Positions 16,625-26,325 of a stretch of 64,000 nt of DNA are shown here, piece after piece; within the stretch, counting starts at the first letter, position 1; every line of letters starts with the position of its first letter. The notes beneath the pieces are model-generated. The model worked only from the letters and a program-made list of their open reading frames with translations, was not told the origin of the DNA and made no database searches. This stretch comes from Labrenzia sp. VG12 (lineage in GTDB: Bacteria; Pseudomonadota; Alphaproteobacteria; Rhizobiales; Stappiaceae): assembly GCF_002237595.1 (NCBI RefSeq), contig NZ_CP022529.1:4618001-4682000 (forward strand), given 5' to 3'. A program made the translations under genes and the position numbers.

Positions 16625-17095
16625 ATGACGGCCGAACACAGCTACACCTCTCAGATCACCTGGACCGGCAACCGCGGTGAGGGCACAAGAACCTATCGCG
16701 GTTACGATCGGACCTGGGAGATCCGGACGCCCGGAAAACCGCCGGTCGCCTGTTCCAACGATCCATTGCTCGGCGGCGATCCGGCGCTGCACAATCCGGA
16801 AGACCTGTTGCTGGCCGCGCTTTCCAGCTGTCACATGCTCTGGTACCTGCATCTGGCCAGCACTGCCGGTATTGCCGTTCAGTCTTATGAAGACCGACCG
16901 GTCGGTATCGGGGAGACGGAACAATCGGGCGCCGGACGGTTCTTGAAAGCTGTGCTGAAGCCGACGATCACCGTGCCCGCCGGGGCCGACCTGGCCAGGG
17001 CCGACGCCATCCATCACGAGATTCACAAGGTCTGCTTCATCGCCCGGTCAGTGAGTTTTCCGGTGAGCTTTGAGGCAAGCTATTTGACTGATTGA
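16625..17095 (+). CDS. OsmC/Ohr-family peroxiredoxin-like protein
   Basis: A 156-residue OsmC-family protein; members reduce organic hydroperoxides with two cysteines. The first cysteine is in DLLLAALSSCHMLWYLHLA (near residue 77) and the second in HHEIHKVCFIARSVSFPV (near 139), both in the expected places. The ATG at 16625 has GGAG six bases upstream; a TTG at 16613 is possible but less likely. It is divergent from the GntR gene with a shared operator. I could not decide between the Ohr, OsmC and YhfA-like subgroups; the short N-terminus and ITWTGNRGEGT hint at the general OsmC subgroup. Confidence 0.88.
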   Translation: MTAEHSYTSQITWTGNRGEGTRTYRGYDRTWEIRTPGKPPVACSNDPLLGGDPALHNPEDLLLAALSSCHMLWYLHLASTAGIAVQSYEDRPVGIGETEQSGAGRFLKAVLKPTITVPAGADLARADAIHHEIHKVCFIARSVSFPVSFEASYLTD

Positions 17096-17216
17096 GGACG
17101 CTGGTAGAGAAGCCTTGCCGGAGTTGGTTGACAAATACCGGTGAGGCAATTGATCTGTGGCAGTTGCGCGCATCAGCCTTGCGTAACATGACTAGAGGTT
17201 TGCTACCTTACCGGAC

Positions 17217-17819
17217 ATGGTCGACTTTTTTGATATTGAACAAATATGCCTTCGGGCAAAGGGACTGGAGCCTGGCCCGGTCGCACCCGAGGAGGTCGAG
17301 TTTGCTCGAAATCTCCTGCGAGGCCGGGAGGGAGATATCGTTGGAGCGATCTATGTCGTCGGTCTGAGCGGCAACAAAGGCGATGCGGCGCTTCTGGAAA
17401 GCTATTTGCACGGGGACGAAAACAACATCTATGCCGAATATGCACTGAAGGCCTTGTGCTGTTACCTCGGGCTGGTTGATCGGTACCGTCCCCTGCTGCG
17501 CCTCTGGATGCAGGAGACGGAGCTGGACGGCGACCGTCGTATGGCCGCCATCCAGTTGGCGGCTGAGTATTTTGCAGGGTTCGAGGACAATGAATTGGGG
17601 CGCTATCTTGTCGACGTACTTTGTAACCTGGAAGACAGCTGCCGCAGATCCGTCCGCTCGGTTTTTGTGAACATCCTCGACCTGACGAACCAACTCGAGG
17701 ATCCGTATGGCACAGCGTTTGACGACTGGGATGAGGACACGACCCTTATTGTGCAGACCGCTGCACAGAAGTTTGGATACCGCGATCTGAAAATTTTGCA
17801 CCGGCGTGCCTTGAACTAG
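17217..17819 (+). CDS. HEAT-repeat-like protein of unknown function
   Basis: A 200-residue protein made of short alpha-helical pairs, for example GAIYVVGLSGNKGDAALLES, YAEYALKALCCYLGLVDRY, and DRRMAAIQLAAEYFAGFEDN. The repeat spacing of 30-40 residues and the alternation of alanine/leucine helices suggest HEAT or Armadillo-like folding, that is a protein-binding scaffold. There is no signal peptide or membrane segment. It stands alone between the OsmC gene and a convergent 93-residue gene. Some immunity proteins look like this, but no toxin gene is nearby. The ATG at 17217 has no clear ribosome site. It is probably real, because the frame is open and codon use fits the neighbours. Confidence 0.65.
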   Translation: MVDFFDIEQICLRAKGLEPGPVAPEEVEFARNLLRGREGDIVGAIYVVGLSGNKGDAALLESYLHGDENNIYAEYALKALCCYLGLVDRYRPLLRLWMQETELDGDRRMAAIQLAAEYFAGFEDNELGRYLVDVLCNLEDSCRRSVRSVFVNILDLTNQLEDPYGTAFDDWDEDTTLIVQTAAQKFGYRDLKILHRRALN

Positions 17820-17924
17820 GACGTTGCCTGGGCCGGTGGTGGCATGTTGAGCGCGCTGAAAGTGCCCAGGAACGTTCCGTCCGGAAAATTTCTGTTTTGC
17901 TTGCGCCACTGCCTGTCTCTGCTT

Positions 17925-18206
17925 TTAGCCGGCGCGTGGAAAGTGTTCGCGCCGGGAGAGCCGTTGTTTCAGGTTCTGGAAGGCGGTCTGCCAGATTTCG
18001 GTGTCTTTAAAGGCAACGAGGCCGGCTGCTTCGACGGCGTCGCGCGCTTCAGGCGACCAGTCACTTGTCTCAAATGAGGCATGCAAGCTTCTCAAGCCCT
18101 GCAGGCGGGTGAGCAGGCTGCCGGTATGGAGTTTCTCCAGGTCTTCCGGTGGTACAGGCTTCATGGTCTTGAGAGTTGCGATAGACTTGCTCACAAGGTC
18201 CTGCAT
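17925..18206 (-). CDS. Small conserved-looking protein of unknown function
   Basis: A 93-residue hydrophilic protein starting MQDLVSKSIATLKTMKPVPP and ending QRLSRREHFPRAG. It has no membrane segment, no signal peptide and no cysteine pair. Predicted to be mostly helical. It follows alkB on the same strand after about 104 bp. I do not recognise a family. The frame is open with codon use like the neighbours, and the sequence is not low-complexity, so I take it as a real gene, but a chance ORF is not excluded. Confidence 0.55.
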   Translation of the reverse strand: MQDLVSKSIATLKTMKPVPPEDLEKLHTGSLLTRLQGLRSLHASFETSDWSPEARDAVEAAGLVAFKDTEIWQTAFQNLKQRLSRREHFPRAG

Positions 18207-18310
18207 TCCGAATGAAATTGGAACCGGGCGAAATCCTGCGCCCGTGCCGAGGGAGGTTCTGGCGGAAACACTTTTCTGTGCGATCTGTCAGCTTGAGATG
18301 CCCCTTTTCC

Positions 18311-18934
18311 TCAGGCCGCTGTCACCCGCCGCAGGGTCAGATTGATCCGGCCACCGTTTTTCAGGAGTGTGGACGTGCCAGCAAGCACCCGGTCGATGCC
18401 GTGATAGGCAAGACGGGCCTCGCCGCCAAGCACGACCACGTCGCCGGAGTTCAGCCGGAACGAGCGGGTCGGGTCCTTGCGGTTCGTGCCACCGACGCGG
18501 AACGTGGCGGTGTCGCCGAGTGAGACGGAAATCACCGGCGCATCGAACATGTCCTCGTCCCGGTCCTGGTGCTGGCCCATGCGGGCGCTGGCTTGGTAAA
18601 AATTGATCAGGCAGGCTTCGGCCGGCGGTGCGTCCGGCGCCAAGGTCGACCAGAGGTCTTTCAGCTGATCCGGCATGGCAGGCCAGGGACGACCGGTGTC
18701 CGGATGCAGCGGCTGGTAGCGGTAGCCTTTGATGTCCGACACCCATCCGAGCGGGCCGCAATTGCTCATCTTCACCGAAAACGGTTTGCCCGTCCGCGGC
18801 ATGGCGGGTTGATAGAGCGGCGCCTCGGCAACCACCGACCGCACAGCTTCAAGAAGCGCTTCCTGGGAAGCCCGGGCGAAATACTCCGGCAGATAGCGAA
18901 GACCGGAATGGTCGTTGAACGTGATGTCCTGCAT
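18311..18934 (-). CDS. alkB: AlkB-family alkylated-DNA repair dioxygenase
   Basis: Fe(II)/2-oxoglutarate dioxygenase that removes 1-methyladenine and 3-methylcytosine lesions by oxidative demethylation. It is 207 residues. The iron ligands are visible: HxD in MGQHQDRDEDMFD near residue 120 and the second histidine in RLAYHGIDRV near 178. The 2-oxoglutarate-binding arginines sit in GGRINLTLRRV. Substrate-side residues such as INFYQASARMG fit bacterial AlkB. It lies 21 bp after the Cys/Gly-tail protein on the same strand, suggesting one transcript. No Ada-type gene is next to it. Confidence 0.95.
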   Translation of the reverse strand: MQDITFNDHSGLRYLPEYFARASQEALLEAVRSVVAEAPLYQPAMPRTGKPFSVKMSNCGPLGWVSDIKGYRYQPLHPDTGRPWPAMPDQLKDLWSTLAPDAPPAEACLINFYQASARMGQHQDRDEDMFDAPVISVSLGDTATFRVGGTNRKDPTRSFRLNSGDVVVLGGEARLAYHGIDRVLAGTSTLLKNGGRINLTLRRVTAA

Positions 18935-18955
18935 CAGGCCTTGTAGCGCGAATGT

Positions 18956-19903
18956 TCAGCTGCCGCAGCCCCCGCAGCCGGATCCGCACCCTGACCCGCC
19001 ATCTCCACCGCCGCCGCACCCTGATCCGCAACCGGAGGACTTGCCGGCGGCCTTGTTGAGGAGGGCGGCCAGAACGGCCGCAATGATGAAGACACCGACG
19101 GCGAACCAGAAAGTGTGTTCAAGCGCCCAGTGCCAGACCATGCTGTTGGCCATTTCCAGATAGGTATCACCTTCCGGAGTGCCGTGCGCCATCGCCAGCC
19201 CCGTGCCGAACAGGGCGGCGGCAAGCGCAAGAACCGCTCCATAAACCCGCAGGGGAACCTTTGCCAGTTGTCGAAATCCAGCTCTGGCGAAAACCGGCCA
19301 TCCTGGCTTTGGCAACAGCCAGACATCCCGGACATTCACCCGCCTGAAATGCGGAGCCCGGCCGAAGCGGATTGTTTCGTCGGGCCAGATGTCATCTGGT
19401 GGCTCGCCGAATTCGGCCCGGTAGAGATTTAGCGTCTGCGCATAGGTCTGTCTGAACAGTCTTGCCTGGTCCGGCCCGCCCTTGGTTGGCATGTGATGCA
19501 GCGCGCCGCCAAGCGCGTCCTTGAAAGGCCCCCAGTAGTGCCGGGTATAGGTCAGGTGCAGGTGCCAGGCCTGATCGACTTCATCACTGGGCGTGACCAT
19601 GCCTTGTCCGAGACGGCTTAGATAGGCAAAACGCTGGTATTCGGTGATTACCTGCTGCGCGAACGGCACCGTCCAGCCATTGTCGCGGGCAAGCCGGTGC
19701 GAGAAGGGAAGGTCAGCGTCAACGACGTCCGGATGACATGCCGCGATCCGGCTCCACAACGCGGGCTCTCTCAAAACAGCCTCCTCGGTCTGGGTGTCGA
19801 TTGATATGAACTTGAAGGCTACCGGCAAAGCCTTTCCGAAATGCGAAACGGTTTGGTCCGCTGTGTTCACCGGCTTGTGGAAAGGCCTGGTGCCGGTAAC
19901 CAT
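18956..19903 (-). CDS. Membrane protein with glycine/cysteine-rich tail (TIGR04222-like)
   Basis: About 315 residues from the ATG at 19903, which has GGAAG ten bases upstream; the frame stays open to 20020, so the start is uncertain. The middle carries GMVTPSDEVDQAWHLHLTYT and a following RHYW, features of the GRDP/TIGR04222 group. Two hydrophobic segments follow near YGAVLALAAALFGTGLAMA and FWFAVGVFIIAAVLAALL. The last 30 residues are almost only glycine, serine and cysteine (GCGSGCGG, GSGCGSGCGGCGS). The function of the group is unknown. The tail could bind metal or form a membrane-surface patch. It precedes alkB by 21 bp on the same strand and is divergent from dnaK. Confidence 0.7.
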   Translation of the reverse strand: MVTGTRPFHKPVNTADQTVSHFGKALPVAFKFISIDTQTEEAVLREPALWSRIAACHPDVVDADLPFSHRLARDNGWTVPFAQQVITEYQRFAYLSRLGQGMVTPSDEVDQAWHLHLTYTRHYWGPFKDALGGALHHMPTKGGPDQARLFRQTYAQTLNLYRAEFGEPPDDIWPDETIRFGRAPHFRRVNVRDVWLLPKPGWPVFARAGFRQLAKVPLRVYGAVLALAAALFGTGLAMAHGTPEGDTYLEMANSMVWHWALEHTFWFAVGVFIIAAVLAALLNKAAGKSSGCGSGCGGGGDGGSGCGSGCGGCGS

Positions 19904-19957
19904 TTCCAAAGAACTTCCGAAGAAACGCTCTGATTGCGTTCCGTGAGCCAGAGATGG

Positions 19958-19986
19958 CTTGCAGGCAAAGTTTCCTCCACCTATAT
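19958..19986 (+). promoter_or_regulatory. Heat-shock (RpoH) type promoter for dnaK
   Basis: CTTG at 19958-19961 and CCTATAT at 19980-19986, separated by 18 bases, match the alphaproteobacterial RpoH consensus (CTTG, 17-18 bases, CYTATNT). It points to dnaK and would give an mRNA leader of about 125 bases. It lies inside the 5' extension of the divergent membrane-protein ORF, a further reason to prefer the shorter start for that gene. Confidence 0.65.
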
Positions 19987-20119
19987 AGCGGTCAAGCTTC
20001 GCGCCAAATCCTGAGGGCAACCTCCGGCGCGATGTCCGGGCAACTCCCGGAACCCAAGTGAGAGGAGCCGGATTGACGCCTTCATGGGTCCCTCCGGTTT
20101 GCTAGAAAGAGAGGCAGAT

Positions 20120-22039
<1,920 letters not shown>

Positions 22040-22049
22040 CAAACGTATC

Positions 22050-22072
22050 AGCCAGCCGGTTTCCGGCTGGCT
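22050..22072 (+). terminator. Hairpin between dnaK and dnaJ
   Basis: AGCCAGCCGG (22050-22059) pairs perfectly with CCGGCTGGCT (22063-22072) across a TTT loop, followed by GTCCTTAT. It starts 11 bp after the dnaK stop. The T-tract is weak, so it may be a leaky terminator that lowers dnaJ expression relative to dnaK, or an RNA-stabilising hairpin. Confidence 0.6.
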
Positions 22073-22199
22073 GTCCTTATCCCGGCGCCGGCTGCTGATT
22101 GCCTGATGACAAGGGCACAAGTGCCCGGCGCCTTCGCCGTAATTGGCGCCGGCTCAGGCAGGGCTGCCAGCGGTGCAACAACAAGACCGAGAGATCTTG

Positions 22200-23330
22200 A
22201 TGTCGAAACGCGATTTCTACGAGGTGCTGGGTGTTTCGCGCGAAGCGGACGAAAAGGCGCTGAAAAGCGCCTACCGCAAGATGGCCATGCAATACCACCC
22301 GGACCGCAATCCGGGCGATGCAGAGGCCGAGGCCCGGTTCAAGGAAGTCAACGAAGCCTATGACACGCTGAAGGACGGCCAGAAGCGAGCCGCCTATGAC
22401 CGTTTTGGTCATGCTGCCTTTGAAAATGGCGGCTTTGGCGGCGGTGGCGGGGCCGGCGCCCATGATTTCTCCTCCACCATGTCGGACATCTTCGAAGAGT
22501 TCTTCGGCATGGGCGGTGGCGGCCGCCGGTCCGGTGGCCGCGAGCGCGGTGCCGACCTGCGCTACAATCTCGACATAACGCTGGAAGACGCCTTCGCCGG
22601 CAAGACGGTGGAAATCGAAGTTCCGACCAGCGTCACCTGCGACACGTGCACCGGTTCCGGCGCCAAGCCGGGCACCAGCCCGACCACCTGCCGCACCTGT
22701 GGCGGCTCCGGCCGCGTGCGTGCGGCCCAGGGCTTTTTCACGCTGGAGCGGACCTGTCCGAGCTGTCAGGGACGTGGTCAGGTCATCACCGATCCTTGTG
22801 AGGATTGCGGCGGCGCCGGGCGCAAGACCCAGGAGCGTACGCTCTCCGTCAACATTCCGGCGGGTATTGAAGACGGCACCCGCATCCGGCTGGCCGGCGA
22901 AGGGGAAGCCGGCGTGCGTGGCGGCCCGGCGGGTGACCTTTACATCTTCCTGTCGATCAGGCCGCACGATCTTTTCCAGCGTGACGGTGCCGATCTTTAC
23001 TGCCGCGTGCCGATCTCCATGTCGACGGCAACGCTTGGCGGCCAGTTCGACGTTCCGACCGTCGAGGGGGCCACAAGCCGGGTCAAGGTGCCGGAAGGCA
23101 CGCAGACCGGCAAACAGTTCCGGCTGCGCGGCAAGGGCATGCCGATCATGCGTTCCAGCCAGCATGGCGACATGTATATCCAGGTGACGGTGGAAACACC
23201 GACCAACCTGACCCGCCGCCAGCGCGAGCTCCTGGCGGAGTTCGAGAAGGAATCCTCCGGAGAAAATCATCCGGAATCCGCTGGCTTCTTTTCGAAGGTC
23301 AAGGACTTCATCGACAATCTCGGCGCCTGA
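22200..23330 (+). CDS. dnaJ: Chaperone DnaJ (Hsp40)
   Basis: Co-chaperone that delivers substrates to DnaK and stimulates its ATPase. It has 376 residues from ATG 22200. It has a J domain (residues 1-70) with the HPD triad at 33-35, a Gly-rich linker (about 75-115), and a zinc-binding region with four CxxCxGxG repeats (CDTCTGSG, CRTCGGSG, CPSCQGRG, CEDCGGAG). The C-terminal substrate domains end in VKDFIDNLGA. The ORF could extend to 22143, but MSKRDFYEVLGV is the standard start. It is 160 bp after dnaK, and pmtA follows. Confidence 0.98.
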   Translation: MSKRDFYEVLGVSREADEKALKSAYRKMAMQYHPDRNPGDAEAEARFKEVNEAYDTLKDGQKRAAYDRFGHAAFENGGFGGGGGAGAHDFSSTMSDIFEEFFGMGGGGRRSGGRERGADLRYNLDITLEDAFAGKTVEIEVPTSVTCDTCTGSGAKPGTSPTTCRTCGGSGRVRAAQGFFTLERTCPSCQGRGQVITDPCEDCGGAGRKTQERTLSVNIPAGIEDGTRIRLAGEGEAGVRGGPAGDLYIFLSIRPHDLFQRDGADLYCRVPISMSTATLGGQFDVPTVEGATSRVKVPEGTQTGKQFRLRGKGMPIMRSSQHGDMYIQVTVETPTNLTRRQRELLAEFEKESSGENHPESAGFFSKVKDFIDNLGA

Positions 23331-23457
23331 TTGCGCACACCGCATTCAAGGAACCTTGTGCAATTTAGCAGGGTAAAGGCGCGCATTGTGTGCGCTTGCC
23401 CATAGCATCTCCTTGCAATCGTTCCTATATTCCCAGCTCATGGGTGAGTGAGGACAG

Positions 23458-24120
23458 ATGCAGAAACGCAATTTCAGCCGTCGGGATGCCCTTTGGGAGA
23501 AGTTTGAAAAGGCCAATGCCGTGCGGGCGAAGGTGCTGGATGAAGTGAAATTCATTCGCTCCTGGGCGCAGAACCCGCTCAGGACAGGCGCGGTCACACC
23601 ATCCGGGCCTGAACTGGCAGCGAAGATGGCCTCTTATCTGGCACCGCGTCCGAATGCATCGGTTGTCGAGCTGGGCCCTGGAACCGGTGTCGTCACCAAG
23701 GCACTGTTTGACCGGGGCTATGCCCATTCGCAGCTGACACTCATCGAATATTGCCCGGAATTCTGTGAACTTCTGACGCGCCGTTACCCGGGGCTCAACG
23801 TGGTGCAGGGCGATGCCTATGCGCTGCGGGGCACGCTGTCCGCCGCAAACCGGCTTCCGGAAGGCAAGTCGGACGGCCGCCATTCCCTTGATGGCATTGT
23901 GTCGTCACTGCCCTTGCTGACCCGGCCTGAACCGGCCCGCAAGGCTCTGCTTGCCGAAGCGCTCGAACTGCTGAAACCCGGTGCACCGTTCATCCAGTTT
24001 TCCTACGGGCTGGTCGCTCCGGTCAAACCGGCGGGCCGGGGCATTTCTGTCTACAGTTCCGAATGGGTCTGGAAAAACCTGCCGCCGGCCAGGGTCTGGG
24101 TCTACCGCAAGGGGCACTGA
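23458..24120 (+). CDS. pmtA: Phospholipid N-methyltransferase (PmtA-like)
   Basis: A 220-residue SAM-dependent enzyme of the rhizobial PmtA type, which methylates phosphatidylethanolamine toward phosphatidylcholine. N-terminal pattern DEVKFIRSWAQNPLRTGAVT followed by PSGPELAAKMASYL, then SAM motif I VVELGPGTGVVTKAL near residue 76 and the acidic LTLIEYCPEFC. The later segment LDGIVSSLPLL and QFSYGLVAPV fit the family. It follows dnaJ by 127 bp, an arrangement seen in other alphaproteobacteria. The enzyme probably acts at the inner membrane surface. Which methylation steps it does cannot be told. The convergent pseudogene ends 15 bp downstream. Confidence 0.88.
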   Translation: MQKRNFSRRDALWEKFEKANAVRAKVLDEVKFIRSWAQNPLRTGAVTPSGPELAAKMASYLAPRPNASVVELGPGTGVVTKALFDRGYAHSQLTLIEYCPEFCELLTRRYPGLNVVQGDAYALRGTLSAANRLPEGKSDGRHSLDGIVSSLPLLTRPEPARKALLAEALELLKPGAPFIQFSYGLVAPVKPAGRGISVYSSEWVWKNLPPARVWVYRKGH

Positions 24121-24135
24121 GACCGGTTCTCCGGA

Positions 24136-24436
24136 TTACCGGAGTGGCGGATTGGCCTTCAGGCCACGCAAGACGCCAGGCATGATATTTTTCCCGAGCG
24201 TGCAGGCGTCGCCGTCTGGTTTTCTGCCGGATGCGAGCTCCGCGGTCATGCTTGCAACGACGCGGTCGTAGCTTTGCATACCGGTCCATAGTCCGCCTGG
24301 CATCCGGCATGCCGCAATGGGTCGCCAGAACCGCCATTTCGGCGACCTGCCGCAGTTCTCGCGGGCTGTAGACCTGTTGAGCCCAGGCCGTGCCGACGCT
24401 GGTCAGGAAAAGAAGGGCAGCTGCAAGTCGTTTCAT
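24136..24436 (-). pseudogene. Small secreted protein gene broken by a 7-bp duplication
   Basis: The minus strand from ATG 24436 encodes a clear signal peptide (MKRLAAALLFLTSVGTAWAQ) followed by VYSPRELRQVAEMAVLATHC and GMP. The frame then turns into basic nonsense that runs into pmtA. A shift by one frame at about 24315-24325 restores a sensible tail: GGLWTGMQSYDRVVASMTAE, then LASGRKPDGDACTLGKNIMP and GVLRGLKANPPLR with a TAA at 24136. The shift point holds ATGCCGG followed by ATGCCAG, an almost exact tandem 7-mer. Removing one copy gives one continuous reading frame of about 97 codons. The family is not recognised; both halves hold one cysteine, which could form a disulfide in the periplasm. 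Confidence 0.7.
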
Positions 24437-24549
24437 GATGGGTTTCTGCCCGGCCTTTTGCGTTCTGATACCATTGGTGTGCGACACCTTTTCTGCACGT
24501 GCTGTCTGCACTAGGTTTCTTCGCACGAATCCCTGGTTAGAGACTATCC

Positions 24550-25128
24550 ATGCGTACACCGAAAATTCTTGTCTGTTCCGGTTCGAGCCGGAGTGCTTCT
24601 TTGAATGCAAAACTCGCCGCGCTGGCCGCGAAAAAGCTTGCGATCCTCGACGCCGAGGTCACTCATCTGTCGCTGAAGGACTATCCCTTGCCGATCTATG
24701 ATGGTGACCTGGAAGAGGTTGAAGGCGTGCCGGAAAATGCGCGCAAGCTCCACAAGCACTTCCAGGCGCAGGATGGCATTTTCCTTACCTGCCCGGAATA
24801 CAACGCCGGCATTACCCCGCTCCTGAAAAACACGCTCGACTGGATCAGCCGGGTCAAGGAGCCCGGGGAGCCCTACCGGAACAAGGTGTTTGCACTTGGC
24901 GCGGCGTCTCCGGGCGGGTTCGGTGGCATGCGCGGCCTGATCGGCATGCGCACGATCCTGGAGGTCGGGCTGGGGGCGATGGTCCTGCCGCAGATGGTTT
25001 CCGTGCCGCGCGCCAGTGGGGCATTTGACGACAAGGGTGACCTGACCGAGGAACGCGTGGCCGGTCAGCTGGACAAGCTGGTCGATGCGCTGATGCGGGC
25101 AACGCGCATCGAGATGACGAACGGATAG
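24550..25128 (+). CDS. NAD(P)H-dependent FMN reductase family protein
   Basis: A 192-residue flavodoxin-like oxidoreductase. It begins MRTPKILVCSGSSRSASLNA, which forms the FMN phosphate loop (SGSSRSASLN), and has FLTCPEYNAGITPLLKNTLD near residues 78-97, the second FMN contact typical of the azoreductase/chromate reductase group (PEYNxGxP-like). The product could be a quinone or flavin reductase that limits oxidative stress. It stands alone between the broken secreted gene and hslV. No regulator is adjacent. The ATG at 24550 lacks a strong ribosome site but matches the family N-terminus well. Confidence 0.9.
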   Translation: MRTPKILVCSGSSRSASLNAKLAALAAKKLAILDAEVTHLSLKDYPLPIYDGDLEEVEGVPENARKLHKHFQAQDGIFLTCPEYNAGITPLLKNTLDWISRVKEPGEPYRNKVFALGAASPGGFGGMRGLIGMRTILEVGLGAMVLPQMVSVPRASGAFDDKGDLTEERVAGQLDKLVDALMRATRIEMTNG

Positions 25129-25236
25129 TCGGCCAGTTGGCTCGGGCTGATCGGTGATCCCTCTTTTGACCGCTTGGAAAAGCCGTGATTGCCGCTTACA
25201 TAGGGCGGCAGCAAAGAAAACTGTTGTGAGGACTGC

Positions 25237-25797
25237 ATGAGCGAGAGGCGCGAACCGGCCCAGTGGCACGGGACGACGATCATGATGGTGCGCAAGGGCG
25301 GCAAGGTGGTGATCGCCGGCGACGGCCAGGTGTCCCTGGGCCAGACGGTGATCAAACACTCCGCGCGCAAGGTGCGCCTGTTGGCAAAGGGCGAGGTGAT
25401 TGCCGGTTTTGCCGGGGCAACCGCGGATGCCTTCACCCTGTTCGAACGCCTAGAGGCCAAGCTGGAACAGTATCCGGGTCAGCTGATGCGCGCCTGCGTG
25501 GAGCTGGCCAAGGACTGGCGCACGGACCGGTACCTGCGCAGGCTGGAAGCGATGATGCTGGTCGCCGACAAGAATGTCTCCCTGGTCCTGACCGGCACCG
25601 GAGACGTGCTTGAACCGGAGGGCGGCGTCATGGGCATCGGGTCGGGCGGAAACTATGCGCTGGCCGCGGGACGGGCTCTGGCCGATACGGATTTTGACGC
25701 GGAAACCATTGCCCGCAAGGCCATGGCGGTTGCCGCGGAAATCTGTGTCTACACCAATGCCAGTGTGACAGTGGAATCCCTGGACACGGCCGAGTAA
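25237..25797 (+). CDS. hslV: ATP-dependent protease subunit HslV
   Basis: Proteasome-like peptidase of the HslUV (ClpQY) complex. It has 186 residues. The catalytic threonine is in WHGTTIMMVRKGGKVVIAGD (Thr13 after removal of the first 12 residues), with DGQVSLGQTVIKHSARKVRL next. Further family landmarks are GFAGATADAFTLFERLEAKL and GSGGNYALAAGRAL. It is first in the order hslV, GNAT gene, hslU, with gaps of 6 and 3 bp, so the three genes are probably co-transcribed. Heat-shock control is usual for this pair, but I did not find a clear RpoH promoter before it. Confidence 0.97.
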   Translation: MSERREPAQWHGTTIMMVRKGGKVVIAGDGQVSLGQTVIKHSARKVRLLAKGEVIAGFAGATADAFTLFERLEAKLEQYPGQLMRACVELAKDWRTDRYLRRLEAMMLVADKNVSLVLTGTGDVLEPEGGVMGIGSGGNYALAAGRALADTDFDAETIARKAMAVAAEICVYTNASVTVESLDTAE

Positions 25798-25803
25798 TCC
25801 TCC

Positions 25804-26322
25804 ATGGTGTCGTTTCGCCCCGTTTCAGCTGAAGATCTGTCGCTTCTGGCGGATTGGATGGCACGCCCGCACTGGCGTGAGTGGTGGGGAAACCCGGCTA
25901 AGGAGCTTGGCTACATCCGAGACATGATTGAAGGGCGCGACACGACGCAGCCCTTCATCTTTGAAATTGACGGCCGCGCGGCGGGCTATATTCAGGTCTG
26001 GTTCGTGAAGGACCAGCAAGGCCCCGACGTCGTCGCTGAATATCCCTGGGTGGTTCTGCTGCCGCTGGACGCGGTTGGAGTTGACCTGTCGATTGCCGAC
26101 GGCGGAAACCTCTCCAGGGGACTTGGAACGAAGGTATTGCAGGCATTTGTCCGCAAATTGCAGCAGGATGGCCACAAGAGGATCCTGATCGATCCGGATC
26201 CGGCAAACCTGCGCGCCGTGAAGGCCTACAGAAAGGCCGGCTTCAGGGAGATGGAAGATCTCCTGGGCCGCACGGGCGACAGCCTGCTGATGGAACACAA
26301 AGTGACGGAAGGCGTGTCTTAA
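25804..26322 (+). CDS. GNAT-family acetyltransferase inside the hslVU operon
   Basis: A 172-residue GNAT protein of the Acetyltransf_8 / AAC(6')-like group. It starts MVSFRPVSAEDLSLLADWMA, has RPHWREWWG, the acidic LDAVGVDLSIADGGNLSRGL followed by GTKVLQAFV (acetyl-CoA binding near residues 95-115), and ends with IDPDPANLRAVKAYRKAGF, a strong match to this group. The acceptor is unknown; relatives include aminoglycoside 6'-N-acetyltransferases and siderophore acyltransferases. It sits between hslV and hslU with gaps of 6 and 3 bp, an insertion known from other Hyphomicrobiales. Resistance activity should not be assumed from the family name. Confidence 0.88.
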   Translation: MVSFRPVSAEDLSLLADWMARPHWREWWGNPAKELGYIRDMIEGRDTTQPFIFEIDGRAAGYIQVWFVKDQQGPDVVAEYPWVVLLPLDAVGVDLSIADGGNLSRGLGTKVLQAFVRKLQQDGHKRILIDPDPANLRAVKAYRKAGFREMEDLLGRTGDSLLMEHKVTEGVS

Positions 26323-26325
26323 AAA

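Noticed and set aside
16559..17026. 155-residue ORF opposite the OsmC gene
   Set aside because: It is antisense to a clear OsmC-family protein and crosses the operator.
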